From Aegilops tauschii subsp. strangulata (taxonomy: Eukaryota > Streptophyta > Magnoliopsida > Poales > Poaceae), in contig NC_053040.3 in the NCBI RefSeq assembly GCF_002575655.3, forward strand, positions 223,090,628 through 223,154,627: DNA of 64,000 nucleotides, in the 5' to 3' direction. The translations under genes and the position numbers were made by a program. Shown in pieces: positions 22,640 to 33,928 of the stretch (the stretch's first letter is position 1; each line of letters starts with the position of its first letter). The notes below the pieces were generated by a model. The model did not search any database. It was not told where the DNA came from and saw nothing but the letters and a program-made list of their open reading frames with translations.

Positions 22640-23139
22640 CACGTCTTATTAGCAGCAACCGTCTATGTTATTATCGGTCTTCACACACATTTCTGATTAC
22701 AAACCTGTTTGCCGCGTATCACACACATCTTGTTAAGTTGAACCGTTTCTGTTCTCATGCCTCAACGCAAACAGTTCATCCGAGTGAACCACATGCCGTA
22801 TACCGCACACACCTTCATCTGGCTGACTGTTTCTTTTGTGTTGCCTAATCACAAACAGTTCATCCGAGTGAACCGTATGATGTATATCGCACACACCTCC
22901 ATCTGGCTGCCCGTTTCTTTTGTTCCTCCTCATCGCAAATAGTTAATTGAACTGAACCGTATGCCCTGCATCGCACACGCAACTAATATCTGAACCATGT
23001 TTGATGGCTCCACCATCGCAAACGTTTTGCACCTTTTTTGAAGTTTTTTTACACCACCGTTTGCGATTATGGCATCACACAGAGTTTCGTCGAAGGGTCT
23101 CTGATCGTAGTGTTGCGTTAGCAGCATCCTGCAATAGTG
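22640..23139. repeat. Right subterminal repeat array of the CACTA element
   Basis: Alternating motifs such as ATCGCACACACC, CAAACAGTTCATCCGAGTG and ATCACAAACAG at 22740, 22830, 22880 and 22960, running to the terminal TAGTG at 23139. The last 60 bp match, reversed, the end of the second CACTA copy starting at 44779. Confidence 0.9.
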
Positions 23140-24185
23140 GTACCGCGAGCTTTGCTATTATAGTTGGATCTTATGATGTTTCTCCCCTCCACCTTCTTGT
23201 AATGGATTGAGTTTTCCCTTTGAAGTTATCTTATCGGATCGAGTCTTTAAGGATTTGAGAACACTTGATGTATGTCTTGCATGTGCTTATCTATGGTGAC
23301 AATGGGATATTCACGTGATCTACTTGATGTATGTTTTGGTGATCAACTTGCGGATTCCGTGACCTTGTGAACTTATGCATAGGGGTCGGCACACGTTTTC
23401 GTCTTGACTCTCCGGTAGAAACTTTGGGGCACTCTTTGAAGTTCTTTGTGTTGGTTTGAGTAGATGAATCTGAGATTGTGTGATGCATATCATATAATCA
23501 AACCCGCGGATACTTGTGGTGACATTGGAGTATCTAGGTGACATTAGGCTTTTGGTTGATGTGTATCTTAAGGTGTTATTTTAGTATGAACCCTAGGGTT
23601 GTTTGTGACACTTATATGAATAGCCCAATAGATCGATCAGAAAGAATAACTTTGAGGTGGTTTTGTACCATACAATAATCTCTTCGTTTGTTCTCCGCTA
23701 TTAGTGACTTTGGAGTGACTCTTTGTTGCACGTTGAGGGGTTGTTATATGATCTAATTATGTTATCATTGTTGGGAGAACTTGCACTAGTAGAACTTGGA
23801 GTAGTGAAAGTATGAACCTTAGGCCTTGTTTCCAAGCATTGCAACACCGTTTTCGCTCACTTTTGTTACTTGCTACCTTTCTGTTTTTATATTTTCATAT
23901 TACAAAAACCTATATCTACCATCCATATTGCACTTGTATCACTATCTCTTCGCCGAACTAGTGCACCTATACAATTTACCGTTGTCTTTGGTGTGTTGGG
24001 GACACAAGAGACTCTTTGTTATTTGGTTGCAGGGTTGTTTGAGAGAGACCATCTTCATCCTACGCCTCCCACGGATTCATAAACCTTAGGTCATCCACTT
24101 GAGGGAAATTTTCTACTATCTTACAAAACTCTGCACTTGGAGGCCCAACAACGTCTACAAGGATAAAGTTGCGTAGTAGACATCA
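23140..24185 (+). mobile_element. Sabrina-type Gypsy solo LTR, right part
   Basis: Resumes with GTACCGCGAG at the CACTA junction and ends TAGTAGACATCA at 24185. CTATG at 24186-24190 equals the duplication at 6128-6132. No primer site or internal region follows, so this is a solo LTR. Confidence 0.9.
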
Positions 24186-24190
24186 CTATG

Positions 24191-24234
24191 TTTGTCAATC
24201 TCTAATAAAATTTTCTACAAGGATAAAGTTGCGT
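24191..24234. other. Junction filler between solo LTR and truncated Gypsy LTR
   Basis: Contains a 23-bp copy (24214-24236) of the last part of the neighbouring LTR (24154-24176), offset by exactly 60 bp. Both read TCTACAAGGATAAAGTTGCG plus TAG. It abuts the broken 5' LTR of the next element. Confidence 0.85.
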
Positions 24235-24396
24235 AGCAGGACTAGGGGTGTTATCTCCTAGGAGAGCCTCGAACCTGGGTAAAGTTCGTCGGCGCACGTG
24301 TCTACGCCTCATCCCGCTTCCCGGCACTAGCGACGTCTTACTATCCCCCACCATGATAAGCCACCCGTTGGCATATGTCGCACCAAAACCCCGACA
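24235..24396 (+). repeat. Remnant of the 5' LTR
   Basis: Matches the last 160 bp of the 3' LTR (from about 41543 to 41704) with a few differences, both ending CACCAAAACCCCGACA. The first kilobase, including the TATA region, is missing. Confidence 0.93.
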
Positions 24397-24416
24397 TTTG
24401 GCGCCCACCGTGGGGC
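24397..24416 (+). promoter_or_regulatory. Primer binding site
   Basis: TTTGGCGCCCACCGTGGGGC directly follows the LTR end CCGACA. It is the priming site for minus-strand DNA synthesis and fixes the LTR boundary. Confidence 0.85.
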
Positions 24417-24490
24417 TAGGTGCACCATCGTCCGAAGATCTGTTCTGGACGGGAAGCCTTTTCCTCCCTGGCGAGCGCAGCAAGCCAGGC

Positions 24491-26590
24491 ATGTCCGATG
24501 GCGTTTGTGCCGACACGCTACATGGCGGAGAGGTTGCCTGCACGGCAAGCTGCCTCGCCGACCTCGTTGGTGAAATCCGCCTCTCCGATGAGCCTACGTC
24601 TGACACAGGCACAGACGGCCCTGAGTGCCGCCTCGTCAACCTCCTCGACCAGCTCCACGTCGCCGACGAGCCGGCCGTCGACTTGGAGTCGGTCGGCTCC
24701 ACCGATCCGGTGCTCATCGACTCCGACACGGCGTCGCTCGACGCGTTCCCCACCAACGTGGTGGTCATTGACGATCCTCTCCCTCGCACCGACAGTGGCG
24801 GCAGCACCGTCACGGAGGTGCTCGTCATCAGCCACGATGGAGCTTCCAGTGACGGTGCCCCAGATCCGCTCGAGGCAGCGCTACGAGACCTGTCTGCACC
24901 CATTGCAGAAGACGCCGATGCCGAGACGCTGGAAGCCCGCCGCGTCCAGCTTGTCGAGAGCGCCAAGAAGCTAGCCAGCATGAGACATCTTTCGGAGGTT
25001 TACCAGCGCGAGATGGACCGCGCTGTTGGTGGCACGTCGGCTCCTGGCGGGCCCAGCCGCATCGGCACGGTCCGGCAACATGGCGCGGCCATTGCCAGCA
25101 TGTTCGGGGCAGACCGCCCTGTCTACGCCACGCCCATGGAGAACATACGAGCTGCCCAGGCAGCAGCAGATGAGCTGGACAACCTCGAGGGCGACGAGCG
25201 TCGCCACATGATGGAGCTCGTCCAGCGGCTCCTCGACGCGGCTGCCGAGCAGCAAGAAGCCGGCTGCCGCACCGAAGCACCCAACCGGCGGAACGACGAC
25301 CCGCCTCCCCGCCGAGAGCATGGCGCGACATCCCGGACGTCGACTGGTGGCGCCCGCGGACGATGAGACAAGGAGCCGAATGCAAGCCGCAGCCGGACAC
25401 ACATCACCATCGAGCGCGACCAAGACGGCCGCCCACGGGCGGTGGAACGACCAGGCGACTATCAGCCTCCCCCGCGCAGAGAAAGGCGCATCTCCCCGCC
25501 GCCTGTTGATCATCCGAGTCTCGGAGGCCGGCTTGGCCCCCGAGAAGGAATCGGAGAGAATGATGCCCGCCACCGGATCGATCACCTCAATCGATCCCTG
25601 GCGCTAGAAGAAGAAGACGCGCTGGGCCCGCCTTGTTTCGGCCCCCGCATCCGTGACGAGCCCTTCCCCAAAGGGTTCACGCTCCCAAGAGATACGCCCA
25701 AGTACACCGGCTCCGTGAAGCCGGAAGACCGGCTGGTCGACTACTCCACAGCCGTTAGTATAGCAAACGGCAACAAGCGCGTTGCCGTGAAGTATGTTCC
25801 GCTCATGCTCTAGGGCACCGCCCGGACATGGCTGAACAGCCTGAAGCTCCGCAACATCAATAGCTGGGTAGATTTCACTGAGGCCTTCATCCGCAACTTC
25901 ACCAGCACATACAAGCGGCCACCCAAGCCCCGCCAGCTCTCTTTGTGCGTCCAGGGCCCCACCGAATCGACTCGCGACTACCTCACGCATTGGGCCGAGC
26001 TGCGCAACTCTTGCGAAGGCGTGCACGAGGTGCAGACCATCGAGTACTTCACAGCCGGGTGCAGAGAAGGCACCCTGCTCAAGCACAAACTTCTCTGCGA
26101 TGAGCCGGCAACCCTCGACGAGCTGCTGATCATAGCAGACAAGTACGCCACGGCCGACTCCTGCATGAAGATGGAGATTCAAGTTGACGCATCCGGCAAA
26201 GTGGCTCCTCAGGCCCCTCAGACTCCGACTGGTGACACCAGTCGACGTCAGCAGCAAAACGACAACAAGCGCAAGGCGCCACAGCCGGCTTCCACCATCC
26301 GACAAGTGGCGACAGTCGAAGACCAGCCGGAGGGACAGCCTACTCCCAAACGTCAGAGAGGCGGCAAGCCAAATTGGTTGCCCGCCTTCTCCTATAAGCA
26401 AACCCTTGATGCACCCTGCAAGTTTCACAACGGCGCGAAGCCGTCCAACCACACCACTCGGAAGTGTCACTGGCTCACCCAAATTGCCAAGGGTGAAGGA
26501 TTGCAGCCTCCTCCACCAGCCGGCCCGCCGCCGCCGCCTCCTCCCCCGCAGCAGGCGGCCCGACCAGTTGCCGCTATTCAAGATGAGTAA
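24491..26590 (+). pseudogene. Gypsy gag, nonsense-interrupted
   Basis: Gag forms the particle that packages element RNA. From ATG 24491 one frame runs to 26590. Residues of the retrotransposon gag domain are seen around 25800-25920 (GTARTWLNSLKLRNINSW, FIRNFTSTYKRP), then a helical region and a Pro-rich tail (GPPPPPPPPQQAARP). There is no clear CCHC knuckle, only CKFHNGAKPSNHTTRKCHW near 26420. In-frame stops lie at 25364-25366 (TGA), 25811-25813 (TAG) and 26588-26590 (TAA); each sits where Arg or Gln would fit. The frame otherwise continues towards pol, so gag and pol were probably one polyprotein. Confidence 0.85.
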
Positions 26591-27492
26591 CCAGAAGAGC
26601 AAGGAGCCTACGTCGTCTTCACCAGTGTGGTAGACGACAGGCGCAGCCGTCGCCAGCAGTCCCAGGAGGTGAATGCCGTAGCTACTGAAGCTCGAGAGTT
26701 CATGCACTAGTCAGAAAAGCCAATCAGTTAGAGCCGAGCTGATCACCCGGAAGTAATGCCTTCTCCGGGTTCTTACACTCTGGTGTTGGAAGCCACCTTT
26801 GCTACAGAGAGGCGAGCTGCTCGTTTCTCCCGAGTCCTGGTAGATGCGGAAGTAGCATCAACATCCTGTACCGCGACACCATGGAGAAGTTGAACATCAA
26901 ACCGAAGCATCTCCTGCCCAGGCGGACTGTCTTCCATGGCATAGTCCCTGGCCTTTCTCACTCACCAATCGGCAAGATCAAGATAGATGTCCTCTTTGGA
27001 GACAAAGATCATTTCTGCCGAGAGCCCGTCTGGTTTGAAGCAGCTGACCTTGAGAGCCCTTACCACGCACTGCTTCGCCGACCTGCCTTGGCCAAATTCA
27101 TGGCGGTGCCGCACTATGCTTACCTCAAGATGAAGATGCCAAGTGCCAAAGGAGTTATTACCGTCTCCGGAGATTACCAGAAGTCATCCGCCTGTGCGGC
27201 CGCTAGCATTCGGCTGGCCGAGGCCCTTGTGATCGCTGCCGAGAAGCAGCTCCTTGACTGGGTTGTGGCCATGGCCGGCAAGCAGCAGGAACATATCCCC
27301 TGATCCCAAGGAGTCAGAAGCTGAAGGTTCCTTCAAGCTGGCCAAGGAGACAAAGAAGATACCGTTGGACCCAGAGCACACGGAGAGATACGCTGTCATA
27401 GGTGAAAACCTCGACAACAAATAGGAAAGCGAGCTCGTCGATTTCCTCTGTGAGAATCGGGACATCTTTGCATGGTCTCCCAAAGACATGTC
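26591..27492 (+). pseudogene. Gypsy protease and start of pol
   Basis: This part holds the aspartic protease that matures the polyprotein. Stops at 26708-26710 and 26729-26731 interrupt the gag frame, both TAG where Trp is plausible. The protease active-site region RFSRVLVD continues one frame later as GSSINILYRDTMEKLN, so a single base appears lost at about 26846, inside the catalytic motif. The frame changes again near 27290 and TAG occurs at 27422-27424. The segment ends at FAWSPKDMS, where the 4.4-kb solo LTR has inserted. Confidence 0.8.
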
Positions 27493-27493
27493 G

Positions 27494-30400
27494 TGTAACA
27501 CCCACGATGCGGCTATATCTCCCACGTGTCGAGGCACGACTTAGAGGCATAACCGCATTGTGGTTTTGTCGCAAGAAGGGTCATCTTCACACAATCCCAT
27601 GTAATGAACAAGAATGGGATAACGAGTTGGCTTACAATCGCCACTTCACACAATACATAAATAAAACATACATCATTCAGAGATACACACATAGGTCCGA
27701 CTACGGAACCAAAAGAAAAGAAGACAACCCAACTACTAGATCCCTGATCGTCCCAACTGGGCTCCACTACTGATCAACAAGAAAAGAAACAACACAACGG
27801 ACAAGATCTTCATCGAGCTCCCACTTGAGCTCAGTTGCGTCATCTGCACTGGTCTCATCGGCACCTGCAACTGTTTTGGAAGTATCTGTGAGTCATGAGG
27901 ACTCAGCAATCTCACACCCGCGAGATCAAGACTATTTAAGCTTAAAGAAAAGGATGGGGTAATGAGGTGGAGCTGCAGCAAGCACTAGCATATATGGTGG
28001 CTAACATACGCAAATGAGAGCGAGAAGAGAAGCAACGGAACGGTCGTGAACTAGCAATGATCAAGAAGTGATCCTGAACTCCTACTTACGTCAAACATAA
28101 CCCAGAAACCGTGTTCACTTCCCGGACTCCGCCGAGAAGAGACCATCACGGCTACACACACGGTGGATGCGTTTTAGTTAAGGTCAAGTGTCAAGTTCTC
28201 TACAACCGGATATTAACAAATTCCCATCTGCCACATAACCGCGGGCACGGCTCTCGAAAGTTTATACCCTGCAGGGGTGTCCCAACTTAGCCCATCATAA
28301 GCTCTCACGGTCAACGAAGGATAAACCTTCTCCCAGGAAGACCGGATCAGTCTCGGAATCCCGGTTTACAAGACATTTCGACAATGGTAAAACAAGACCA
28401 GCAAAGCCGCCCGATGTGCCGACAAATCCCGATAGGAGCTGCACATATCTCGTTCTCAGGGCAACACCGGATGAGACATCCTACGAGTAAAACCAGATCT
28501 CGAGTTTCCCCGAGGTGGCCCCGCAGTCTACTCATTTCGGACCAACACTCGAAGGAGCACTGGCCCGGGGGGGTTAAAATAAGATGACCCTTGAGTCTGC
28601 AGAACCCAAGGGAAAAGGGGATAGGTGGTAGCAAATGGTAAAACCAAGGTTGGGCCTTGCTGGAGGAGTTTTATTCAAGGCGAACTGTCAAGGGGGTCCC
28701 ATAAATCACCCAACCGCGTAAGGAACGCAAAATCAAGGAACATAACACCGATATAACGGAAACTAGGGCGGCAAGAGTGGAACAAAACACCTGGCATAAG
28801 GCCGAGCCTTCCACCCTTTACCAAGTATATAGATGCATTAAATAAATAAGAGATATTGTGATATCCCAACATAAACATAATCCAACATGGAGCAATCTTC
28901 ATCTTCACCTGCATCTAGCAATGCTATAAGAGGGGCTGAGCAAAAGCGGTAACATAGCCAAACAACGGTTTGCTAGGAAGGGTGACAAAGGTTAGAGGTT
29001 CATGGCAATTGGGAGGCTTGATAAGAAAGTGGAAGGTAGCGCGACATAGCAATAGAGCGAACAACTAGCAAGCAAAGATAGAAGTGATTTCGGGGGTATG
29101 GTCATCTTGCCTGAGATCCCGCAAGGAAGAAGAACGAGTCCATGAAGAAGACAAACGGACGGAGTCGAACGAATCCTCACAACTCCGGAATGAAACCGAA
29201 GCTAACGAGAGAAGCAACCCGGAAACAACCAAACAACAAAGTAAACAACCACCACATACACATGGCATGATGCAAAAACAAATATGATGCATGTCCGGTT
29301 TAAAGAGGCATGGCATGGCAAAGTGCAACAAACAACACTACAAATTAAGTGGAGCTCCATATGCAACGAGTTGCATATTGACGAAACACCACATTTAATT
29401 ATTTAGTTCTCTCTCTTTTATGCACCCAACAATATTAAATGTTATTAACCATGGCAAGAGGTGAAACATATGGAAACTACCTATTTAGGCAAGTTTAAAT
29501 GAGGCCGGAAATAACAAACGACAATACCGGAAAATCCTCATGTCATTTAGCAATTTTTAATGCAACCATCAATTATTTACATTTTAAATGTTGTTATCAT
29601 GATGCGGATGACATATGCAAGGTTTAAGCAATTTTATGAAAATGTTGATATGAGCATGTTATGGAGCATTTGTCGCCGTGGTGGAAGAAAGGGGTGCCAC
29701 GGCAACGAATCCGAAAATGATGCCACGGCAACATATCGGTTCCGGTAGCTCACGGAGATACCGGTGCAAAAGAAATGGCGTGAGCGTGTCGCGCAAGGAT
29801 GGTGGGGTGCTCCCGGATTCCGGGCTCCCACGGGTTAGTGGTATGGAAACGAGGATCGTGCAAAGACAACTCGAACACGATGCAAACACGGGCATCTCAT
29901 ACAACACACACACATTCGGTCCACGGACGTCGTCTCGGGGTTATACCTTCGAAGCGTGCATTCGGGGCGGAACGCGTTCGAAGTGGAAGTAGTTGTTCAC
30001 GGGGGCGGTATTAGAAGTAGCGGTACACGCGGAGGTAGTCAAACTTGACGGTTCTGTTACACGGGTCTTCGGCAACGGTAGTGGAAGTAGTGGCTACACG
30101 TTCGTTTCGGAGAGGTACTTGACGAATCCAAGTCTTCGGGGAGACGGTAGTTGTACACGGGTCGTATAGGAACTTGGCGAAACCCAAGGCGACGGTTGTG
30201 GTACATGTCATCGGTATTCGAGCTTGACGATCCGGAGAGGGTACTTGGCGAACAACGGTCGTCATGGTACTTGTCGGTCCGGTCTTGGTGTAGATGCACA
30301 TGGCAAACGTAGTGGTACTAAGCGTCGGTCGTCGAAGGACTTGACGAAATCCACAGCGCCGGTGTACTGGTACGGGTGTCGGTCTTGCCGGTGGGGTACT

Positions 30401-31910
30401 TGACGCAAAACCCCGGAGGCGATGCTTGACAGTCCGCTTACGGGTCTTGGCGACGGGACAAAGGGGCGCGAGCGAGGCTCTCGTCGAGGTTCTCCGGGAA
30501 GCAGAGCAGCGGCGTGACGCAGAGCAGCAGAGGGACTTGCGGCGGAGCTCGGTGCCTCGCCTCGCTGGAATACGAACAGGACGACGGCGGCCGGCGCTGC
30601 TGGCATCGGTCGGCGCGGACGAGTAGAAGGCCATGGCAGAGGAAGTCGACGGGCGGCGGCGCTGGCCCGCAGCTGGCCAGACGACGGGTGCGAGGCGACG
30701 GAACACACAGGGGACGGTGAGGCATGGAGCGGCCACGGGGCGGCAGCCGTCACGGCTCCGGTGACTAGCGCGGTCGAGGGAGGAGCGGGGCGCAGCTCCT
30801 ATGGTCCATGGCAGGAGGCCATGGCGGGCAGGCGGTGATGTGCAGAAGGGTGGCGAAGGACTTGGCGGCGGGGACGAGACGGAGGGAGGCCGGCGGAGGC
30901 AGCGGCGAGGCGGACCAGGCCGACGGAGGCGCAGGAGAGGAAGCAGGAGCAGAGGGGCGGCGGAGCTCCTGGTGGTGGTGGTCGACACCGGCGGGCGCGC
31001 TTGCTGGAAGGAGGGGCGCTCGGGAGGAGGCTGCGGCGCTGATCGTTGACGAGGGGGACGGGGAGGTCCGGTGGCGCGGCACCAAGGGCGGCGAGGAGGA
31101 GGTCGTGCGCGGGGGTCTCGAGGTGGAGGCAGCGAGGGGATCGGGCACTGGTACGAGGGGCTCCTCCCCTTTGGCGGCGCTGGAGGGATCAAGAGGAGAG
31201 AGCGAGAGGAGATGGGGGCTAGGGCTAGATAAACATCGGCTGGGCCTTGGGTCGTGAAGTGGATGGGCCGGCGCGGTAGTTGGGAGGCCCAGCTGGGCTT
31301 TCTTCTCTCTCCCTCTTCTGCCAAAACTCTACTAAAAACAGAAAAAAAGAAAGAAAAGGAGAGAAAAGGAAGAGTGGACAAGAATTTGGGCATGGGGATT
31401 ATTTCCCGGACTCACAACAAAGTGCTTGTTCTGAAAAATAATAATTGAAAAGGCCAAGATTGAAAGGTTTTAAATTCAAACTCATTTGATTTAAATTCAA
31501 ATGATTTGAATAGGAATTGAGGGTAGGGAAGGTCCAAAAATGTCCGGATTATTGGTGGAGCTCCGGAAAGTGATGGAAGAAAAGATGGGAAAAGTTGGAG
31601 AGGAAGAATTGAGATAACAAAGGCAAGGGAAAATTTGCAAGTGTGTTATGGTGATTTCTAAATTAAAGAAATATTTAATATAGCTCCCTAATATTGGGAA
31701 GATAAGTTATAAAGAGAAGTCATCCTTCCCTCGATTTAAATGGATCAAAGATCCATGCAATTTATTAAGTTGAGTTTTTAAAATTAAATGACATGATGGC
31801 ATGATGACATGATGCAATGCAAAAATAAATAAAAGAGCAAGCACAAAAGAAACACAAGGAGGTCAAGAAAATATGGAAGTCTTCTGAAGCGTCGGTCTCG
31901 GGGCGTTACA
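27494..31910. mobile_element. 4.4-kb solo LTR inserted in pol
   Basis: Starts TGTAACACCC and ends GGGGCGTTACA, an inverted terminal pair. Pol continues from PKDMS directly into GVPTDLTEHK, so the insert is precise. Flanks are TGTCG (27489-27493) and TGTCA (31911-31915), a 5-bp duplication with one change. No reverse transcriptase, integrase or second LTR is present. A length of 4.4 kb is unusual for an LTR and fits the large-LTR non-autonomous type (LARD, such as Sukkula); the family is inferred from size only. A 460-codon Pro/Arg/Ser-rich minus frame (30011-31393) lies in a GC-rich part and is not accepted as a gene. Confidence 0.8.
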
Positions 31911-33928
31911 TGTCAGGTGTTCCGACAGATCTCACTGAGCATAAGCTACATGTCCGACCTGACTCCAAACCGGTCAAGCAGCCCCTCCGCCGCCTGTCGG
32001 AGGAGAAGAGAAGAATTGTTGGTGAAGAGATAGCCCGGCTCCTAGCAGTCGGCTTCATTATGGAAGTGTTCTATCCAGATTGGCTGGCCAACCCAGTCCT
32101 TGTACTGAAGAAGAACAACAAGTGGCGCATGTGTATTGATTATACCAGCCTCAACAAAGCTTGTCCCAAAGATCCATTTGCCTTGCCAAGGATTGACCAA
32201 GTGATAGACTCCACAGCCGGATGCGAGCTGTTGAGTTTTTTGGATGCATATTCAGGGTACCACCAGATCAATTTTAACCCGGCTGATAGGCTGAAGACTT
32301 CTTTCATCACGCCATTCGGAGCCTTCTGTTACCTAACGATGACGTTCGGCTTGAGGAATGCCGGCGCCACATTTCAGCGTTGCATGCAGAAGTGCCTCCT
32401 CAAGCAGCTCGGCATAAATGCCCACGTCTATGTGGACGATGTTGTGGTGAAGACGGAGAAGCGAGGGACCCTCCTAGAAGATCTCAAGGAGACTTTTGAA
32501 AATCTGCGCCGATTTCAGATCAAGCTCAACCCAGAGAAGTGCGTGTTCGGAGTACCAGCCAACCAGCTCCTCGGCTTCCTGGTCTCCGAACGCGGCATCG
32601 AGTGCAACCCTGTGAAGATTAAGGCCATCGAGAGAATGGAGAAGCCTACCTGACTTAGAGATGTTCAAAAGTTCACCGGCTGCCTGGCGTCCATCAGCCG
32701 TTTCATCAGTCGGCTAGGCGAGAAGGCACTTCCCCTGTACCAGCTCCTGAAGAAAACCACTCACTTTGAATGGAATGACAAGGCGGATGAGGCTTTTCTC
32801 CAGCTCAAGAAGATGTTGACCACGCCGCCTGTCCTGGCTGCGCTGGCTGCTAAGGAGCCCATGCTCCTCTACATCGCCGCCACCAGCCGGGTGGTCAACA
32901 CAGTCATAGTAGTTGAGCGCAAGGAAGACGGCAAGGTTCTGCCAGTCCAGAGACCGGTCTATTATCTGAGTGAAGTGTTGTCGGCTTCCAAGCAAAACTA
33001 CCCCCACTACGAGAAGATGTGCTACGACGTGCACTTTACCGCCAAGAAGTTAAAGCCGTATTTTCAAGAGCACCCCATCACGGTTGTTTGCACCACCCCG
33101 CTTGCTGAGATCATAGGCAGCCGAGATGCTTCAGGCTGAGTGGCCAAATGGGCCATTGAGTTGGCTCCCCACACCATCTTCTACCAGCCTTGCACCACCA
33201 TCAAATCCCAAGCGCTGGCCGACTTCCTCATCGACTGGGCCGAGACCCAGTACCTGCTGCCAGCGCCGGACTCCACCCATTGGCGGATGCACTTTGATGG
33301 TTCGAAGATGCGCACCGGTTTGGGAGCCGGCATCGTCCTCACCTCTCCCAAAGGCGACAAGCTCAGATACACACTGCAAATCTATTTTGCCGCCTCCAAC
33401 AATGTGGCCGAGTGCGAGGCACTAGTACACAGACTCCAGCTTGCCAAAGAGCTCGGCATTCGCTGGATTCTGTGCTACGGTGACTCCGACTTGGTGGTCC
33501 AGCAGCCGTCTGGCAACTGGGACGCCAAGGATGCTAACATGGCAAGCTACCGCTTCCTCGCCCAGCAACTCAGCGAATATTTTGAAGGGTGCGAGTTCCT
33601 TCACGTGCCACGAAACGACAACGAGCCAGCCAACACCCTGGCTCGGATCGGCTCCACCCGTCAAGCAATACCAGTCGGCGTCTCCCTCCAGTGCCTCCGC
33701 AAGCCGTTGATCAAGCCTTCTCCAGAATCAGACTCTATCTTCGTGTCGGCTGCTCCTGAAACAGTCGGATCCGACTCAAAGGCTGCAGCAGTCGGCTCGG
33801 GGACTTCGGCAGGCGGCTCGGGGACTACAACAGCCGCACCCATCCCGGGGACTTCAGATCCCGGCCCGGGGACTGCAGCAGTCGGCCCGGGGACTGCAGC
33901 AGTCGGCTCGGGGACTTCAACAACATAG
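31911..33928 (+). pseudogene. Gypsy reverse transcriptase and dual RNase H
   Basis: Reverse transcriptase motifs run in order: KNNKWRMCIDYTSLNKACPK, LSFLDAYSGYHQI, TPFGAFCYLTMTFGLRNAGA, and the catalytic HVYVDDVVVKT near 32425, then LLGFLVSERGIE. A Gypsy-type RNase H follows (KEPMLLYIAATS, YYLSEVLSASKQNYPHYEK). A second, plant-type RNase H comes next, with acidic residues in HFDGSKM (33290), VAECEALVHRL and CYGDSDLVVQQ. A Gly/Ser/Thr/Pro repeat linker ends the segment. In-frame stops: TGA 32651-32653, TGA 33137-33139 and TAG 33926-33928. The frame itself is kept throughout. Confidence 0.92.
33778..33925 (+). repeat. Coding minisatellite between RNase H and integrase
   Basis: GCAGTCGGCTCGGGGACT-like units of about 30 bp repeat five times or so, coding Val-Gly-Ser/Pro-Gly-Thr blocks. 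Each contains CGGGGACT, which also occurs at the purine-rich tract before the 3' LTR. Confidence 0.8.

Larger units (their letters stand above)
6767..23139. mobile_element. 16.4-kb non-autonomous CACTA element carrying gene fragments
   Basis: The left terminus is CAGTAGTACAAGGAGGTGC (6767-6785) and the right terminus, read on the minus strand, is CACTATTGCAGGATGCTGC (23139-23121). They agree at 12 of 19 positions; the left end has G at the third base of CACTA. GTA flanks both ends (6764-6766 and 23140-23142), the 3-bp duplication typical of CACTA, and the same LTR continues across the insertion. Subterminal repeats fill both ends. No TNP2 transposase is visible inside, so it would need one supplied elsewhere. 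It holds B3-like and exonuclease-like gene fragments and several tandem arrays. Confidence 0.93.

Noticed and set aside
24202..24981. 259-codon minus-strand frame opposite gag
   Set aside because: Mirror frame of gag in GC-rich DNA; gag on the plus strand has the family motifs.
30011..31393. 460-codon minus-strand frame in the 4.4-kb solo LTR
   Set aside because: Pro, Arg and Ser-rich low-complexity product in a GC-rich LTR; no domain, and LTRs of this kind are non-coding.
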